Positions 61,049 through 64,000 of a stretch of 64,000 bases of DNA are shown in pieces. The position numbers were made by a program, and so were the translations under genes. A model generated the notes under the pieces. That model saw only the letters and a list, made by a program, of their open reading frames with translations. It was not told the origin of the DNA and searched no databases. The DNA comes from Flavobacterium potami (GTDB lineage: Bacteria > Bacteroidota > Bacteroidia > Flavobacteriales > Flavobacteriaceae), in NCBI RefSeq assembly GCF_020026915.1, contig NZ_JAINUY010000002.1, positions 372,001-436,000 of the forward strand, in the 5' to 3' direction. Each line of letters opens with the position of its first letter. The stretch's first letter is position 1.

Positions 61049-61569
61049 AAATAGTAGCCTTTGGAGGAAGTAACAGTAAACAGTCAATCAACAAGCATTT
61101 TGCAACTTATGCAGCGAGTTTATTCGAAAACGCAGATGTTGAGGTTTTAGATTTAAATGATTATGAAATGCCTTTGTTCAGTGTCGATCTTGAAAAAGAA
61201 ATCGGACAGCATGAAACAGCAAAAGCTTTTTTAAGTAAGATTGCTTCTGCAGATATTTTGGTTGTTTCTTTAGCAGAAAACAATGGGAATTATTCTGCCG
61301 CTTTTAAAAACCTTTTCGACTGGAGTTCCAGAATTAAAAAGGAAGTTTTTCACCAAAAACCAATGTTATTATTAGCAACTGCTCCTGGGCCACGTGGTGG
61401 GGCATCGGTTTTAGAAATTGCAAACAACGCTTTACCAAGATATGGTGCACAAATTAAAGCAACTTTCTCATTACCAACATTTGGCGCGAATTTTGATTTA
61501 CAGGAAAATAAAATATCTAATGTTGAGTTAGATAAAGAACTGAAAGACATTATCAAATCAAATTTTTAA
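61045..61569 (+). CDS. NADPH-dependent FMN reductase-family flavoprotein
   Basis: 174 residues with the flavodoxin-like fold: FMN phosphate loop GGSNSKQSINK (8-18), SLAENNGNYSAAFKNLFDW and TAPGPRGGASVLE. Members reduce FMN, quinones or azo compounds with NAD(P)H in the cytoplasm; the substrate is unknown. Starts in the stop codon of the YihY gene and ends directly against the next ATG, so the three genes form a tight operon. Confidence 0.92.
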   Translation: MKIVAFGGSNSKQSINKHFATYAASLFENADVEVLDLNDYEMPLFSVDLEKEIGQHETAKAFLSKIASADILVVSLAENNGNYSAAFKNLFDWSSRIKKEVFHQKPMLLLATAPGPRGGASVLEIANNALPRYGAQIKATFSLPTFGANFDLQENKISNVELDKELKDIIKSNF

Positions 61570-62544
61570 ATGCCACAAAAAAAGATTTCATTTTTATTCC
61601 TTTTACTGCATATTATTTCTTTCAATTTCGCTTTTTCCCAAAAGATAAGCGAAGTTGATAAAATAGTTGCAAAATACCCTAAGAGCTTTAATACAACCGA
61701 AAAACTAGCAGAACGAATCGAAAAAGATTTTGATTCTGATGCAGAACGTGCACGGGCAATTTATGCTTGGATTGCTTTTAATATAAAGTACGATTACAAT
61801 GCATTTTTGAATCCGCCGAGAGTTCAAGGTTTCAGCTATTCTTCAGAAGCTGAAAAACAAAGAAAAATAAAACAGCTTAATGATAATCTGATTCAAAAAG
61901 CTTTCAAATCGCAAAAAGCAGTTTGCGAAGGATTTACTGCTTTGTACCAAAATTTAGCAGAACAAGTTGGTTTGAAATGCGAAATAATTCGAGGAGATTC
62001 TAAAACAAGACTTGCAGATATTGGTAGAAAAAACACTTCATCCAATCATGCGTGGAATATGGTTTTGGTTGATAAAAAATGGCGCCTTATCGATGTAACT
62101 TGGGGGCAAGGTTATTACGACAGCAATAAAGGTAGAATGGTCAACGACTATGATCCAATTTATTTTGACACCGATCCTGATTATTTCTTCGCAAAACATT
62201 TTCCCGATTCTGGAACTTTCTTGGGAAACCGATTGAGTAAAGATGATTTTTTGAATGGCCCTTTGATTTATAATAAAACAATCGAAAATGATTATAAAAT
62301 TAAAACTCCCGATTCTGGCATAATTCAGGCGAAAAACGGAGATAAAATTACGATTGAAATTAAAAATGTTTCTAAAGCAAATCAGGTTTTTTATTTAAAT
62401 AGAAAGAATCAGCCCGTAAAGGTTTTAAATCCTAAAGAAAAGCGAGGAGGATTGGAATTTCAAATTCTTGTTGATAATAATATTGGGGATTATATCACCA
62501 TTTTTATTGATACAAATAGTATTGTTTCGTTTAAAATTATTTAG
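61570..62544 (+). CDS. Secreted transglutaminase-like protein
   Basis: 324 residues with signal peptide (about 1-24, FNFAFS-QKIS) and a transglutaminase-like core whose triad is visible: Cys in KAVCEGFTALYQNLA (about 119), His in SNHAWNMVLVDKKW (about 159) and Asp in RLIDVTWGQGYY (about 174). The family has mostly protease or peptidase activity in bacteria; the target is unknown. A C-terminal beta domain (about 240-324) follows. Starts immediately after the preceding stop. Confidence 0.88.
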   Translation: MPQKKISFLFLLLHIISFNFAFSQKISEVDKIVAKYPKSFNTTEKLAERIEKDFDSDAERARAIYAWIAFNIKYDYNAFLNPPRVQGFSYSSEAEKQRKIKQLNDNLIQKAFKSQKAVCEGFTALYQNLAEQVGLKCEIIRGDSKTRLADIGRKNTSSNHAWNMVLVDKKWRLIDVTWGQGYYDSNKGRMVNDYDPIYFDTDPDYFFAKHFPDSGTFLGNRLSKDDFLNGPLIYNKTIENDYKIKTPDSGIIQAKNGDKITIEIKNVSKANQVFYLNRKNQPVKVLNPKEKRGGLEFQILVDNNIGDYITIFIDTNSIVSFKII

Positions 62545-62621
62545 AAATAATTAGAATTACATAATTTTCTTCTTTTACGAAATTGCTGTATCTTAGCGTG
62601 AAATGAAATGAATTTGACGCT

Positions 62622-63797
62622 ATGGAAACAACTTTTCTGAAATCAATTTTAGACAATGATTTCTATAAATTTACGATGCAGCATGCTGTAATTAAACTTT
62701 TTCCCAAAGCAAAAGTTCGTTACGGATTTATAAATCGAGGGAAACATGTTTTTCCTGATGGATTTGCTGATTTACTTCGTCGTTCTGTCGATGCATTAGC
62801 AGATCTTCAATTGACTAAAGAAGAGAAAAGCTATCTAGCGCATTATTGTCCTTATCTCGATCCTACTTATTTAGATTTTCTACAAGGATATCGATATGAT
62901 CCTTCTGAAGTCCACATTAGTCAAGAAGGTTCAGAAATAAAAGTTACTGTTGAAGGATTTTGGTATCGAACTATTTTGTGGGAAGTGCCTTTGATGGCTT
63001 TGATTTCGGAGCTTTTTTATAAAGCCAATCACTTAATTCGTTTGAATGATGAAGCTATAAAAAATCTTACCAAAGAGAAAATAGACAACTATAATAAATT
63101 AGGCGTTTCGGTTTTAGAATTTGGCACAAGACGCCGTCATTCCTATGAAGTACACGATTTGATAAACGAAACTTTACGAACTCATGGTGGACATAGTTTT
63201 ATTGGAACTAGCAATGTACATTTTGCGATGGTCAATAATCGCAGACCTTTAGGAACACATGCACACGAATGGTTTATGTTTCATGCGGCACAATATGGTT
63301 TTAAAATGGCCAATTCTATAAGTTTGGAACATTGGACGCAAGTGTATGGCGGAGATCTTGGAATTGCTTTAACGGATACTTATACAACCGAAATATTTTT
63401 TAATCAGTTTGATAAAAAATATTCCAAGCTTTTCGACGGCGTTCGTCACGATAGCGGCGATCCGATAGAATTTGCTCAAAAAGTGATTTCACATTACACC
63501 AAAATGGGAATAGACCCCAAATCAAAAGCAATTGTTTTTTCGGATTCGTTAAATTATGAGAAAGTGAAAAAGATTGTCGATTTCTGTCAAGATAAAATAA
63601 AAATGTCATTTGGAATTGGAACAAACTTCACCAATGATGTTGGTCTCCCAGCTATGAATATGGTGATCAAATTAACAGAAACAAAACCCGATAATACACA
63701 TTGGCAAGGTGTGGTAAAATTGTCTGACGAAAAAAACAAAAATACGGGAACGCCCGAAATGATTGCGCTGGCAAAAGAAGTACTTGGAATCAAATAG
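62622..63797 (+). CDS. pncB: Nicotinate phosphoribosyltransferase
   Basis: 391 residues, the bacterial PncB length. Diagnostic are FLKSILDNDFYKFTMQHAV, FGTRRRHSYEVHD, GTSNVHFAM, GTHAHEWFM and RHDSGDPIEFAQK (the PRPP region), as well as GIGTNFTNDVG. It makes nicotinate mononucleotide from nicotinate and PRPP with ATP, in NAD salvage. The transcription unit begins 78 bp after the transglutaminase gene, with a weak TATCTTAG box at about 62589. Confidence 0.96.
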   Translation: METTFLKSILDNDFYKFTMQHAVIKLFPKAKVRYGFINRGKHVFPDGFADLLRRSVDALADLQLTKEEKSYLAHYCPYLDPTYLDFLQGYRYDPSEVHISQEGSEIKVTVEGFWYRTILWEVPLMALISELFYKANHLIRLNDEAIKNLTKEKIDNYNKLGVSVLEFGTRRRHSYEVHDLINETLRTHGGHSFIGTSNVHFAMVNNRRPLGTHAHEWFMFHAAQYGFKMANSISLEHWTQVYGGDLGIALTDTYTTEIFFNQFDKKYSKLFDGVRHDSGDPIEFAQKVISHYTKMGIDPKSKAIVFSDSLNYEKVKKIVDFCQDKIKMSFGIGTNFTNDVGLPAMNMVIKLTETKPDNTHWQGVVKLSDEKNKNTGTPEMIALAKEVLGIK

Positions 63798-63958
63798 TTT
63801 TTTTTGCTGAAAAAGCAGTTTTTTATAATTTTATTGACCGTTTTATTTTAAAATCAATTTAAATAGGTTTTAAACTGTTATTATTCATAACAAAAAAGAA
63901 ATACGCTTTTATTTTTTACCGATAAATGGTACATTAGCAAAAAATCCTAAATTCATTT

Positions 63959-64000
63959 ATGCTAGAGCAAAATCAATACAACGAAGATAATATTCGTTCA
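63959..64000 (+). CDS. parE: Start of DNA topoisomerase IV subunit B (partial)
   Basis: The last 14 codons of the window read MLEQNQYNEDNIRS. This matches the N-terminus of flavobacterial ParE/GyrB-type ATPases, where (T/N)EDNIRSLDW is characteristic; a weak -7-like TACATTAG (63930-63937) precedes it. The 161 bp before it are AT-rich with nothing else recognised. The identity rests on a short match, and gyrB cannot be excluded. Confidence 0.6.
   Translation, partial: MLEQNQYNEDNIRS

Noticed and set aside
1..64000. Search for tRNA, rRNA, prophage, insertion sequences, restriction or toxin-antitoxin systems
   Set aside because: No cloverleaf, rRNA, transposase, integrase, phage structural, restriction or toxin-antitoxin gene was recognised among the readable frames; a covariance-model scan would be needed to exclude small RNAs.

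Overview
The window is AT-rich chromosomal DNA from a member of the Bacteroidota, most likely a Flavobacterium. The signs are Bacteroidota promoters (TTTG, about 20 bp, then TAnnTTTG) with few Shine-Dalgarno sites, a type 9 secretion C-terminal domain on a pectate lyase-like protein, many SPII lipoproteins, a TonB receptor with a carboxypeptidase-like N-terminal domain, and many intergenic repeats of a kind familiar from flavobacterial genomes. No rRNA, tRNA, CRISPR array, insertion sequence or prophage was recognised. The window opens in the last 39 codons of an unidentified gene and closes 14 codons into a gene that looks like parE.

Region 1 (1-11.9 kb) is a partial denitrification / nitric oxide locus after a GltB-like oxidoreductase and a NYN-LOTUS protein. 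An Rrf2 regulator with three cysteines is followed by lipoprotein azurin; then come quinol NO reductase (norZ) with a di-iron repair protein (ric), a multi-spanning histidine-containing membrane protein, and on the opposite strand the operon nirK (copper nitrite reductase fused to cytochrome c), a formylglycine-generating-enzyme-like protein and a Sco protein. A near-palindrome AAAGAYAAATTTRTCTTT occurs upstream of rrf2, norZ and nirK, which suggests one NsrR-like regulon reducing nitrite to NO to N2O. No nitrate or N2O reductase is present.

Region 2 (11.9-24.3 kb) has an alpha-oxoamine synthase and, 1 kb away, a long GNAT protein (a possible sphingolipid or sulfonolipid pair), small lipoprotein and zinc-ribbon genes, an outer-membrane protein, and a + strand run of YfhO-like membrane protein, glycosyltransferase, polysaccharide flippase and MscS channel. 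Region 3 (24.4-34.9 kb) has uvrA, an ECF sigma factor with a 47-codon companion ORF, a TPR protein, an endonuclease III lacking its Fe-S cysteines, Bcp, a conserved protein of unknown function, a PhnP-like hydrolase and small envelope proteins.

Region 4 (35.1-44.8 kb) has an esterase, a small membrane protein, a dihydroorotase homologue that has lost its metal ligands, a BatA/VWA protein, a lactonase, a DEAD-box helicase with motif DEFD, a TIGR02757 protein and a LolD-like ABC ATPase carrying an in-frame insertion with two predicted membrane helices. This last is the most unusual protein here. Region 5 (44.8-64 kb) has the pectate lyase-like protein, small conserved proteins, serC-serA, a LuxC-like acyl-CoA reductase, a ferredoxin, a TonB receptor, ychF, a YihY / FMN-reductase / transglutaminase operon, pncB and the start of parE.

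The gaps between genes are rich in palindromic and tandem repeats: two inverted copies of a 135-140 bp element, a six-unit REP-like cluster, two copies of an element with constant ends and a variable hairpin, a hexamer array, and several long perfect terminator stems. They are described separately below. All family names rest on reading the sequence; no database search was possible.
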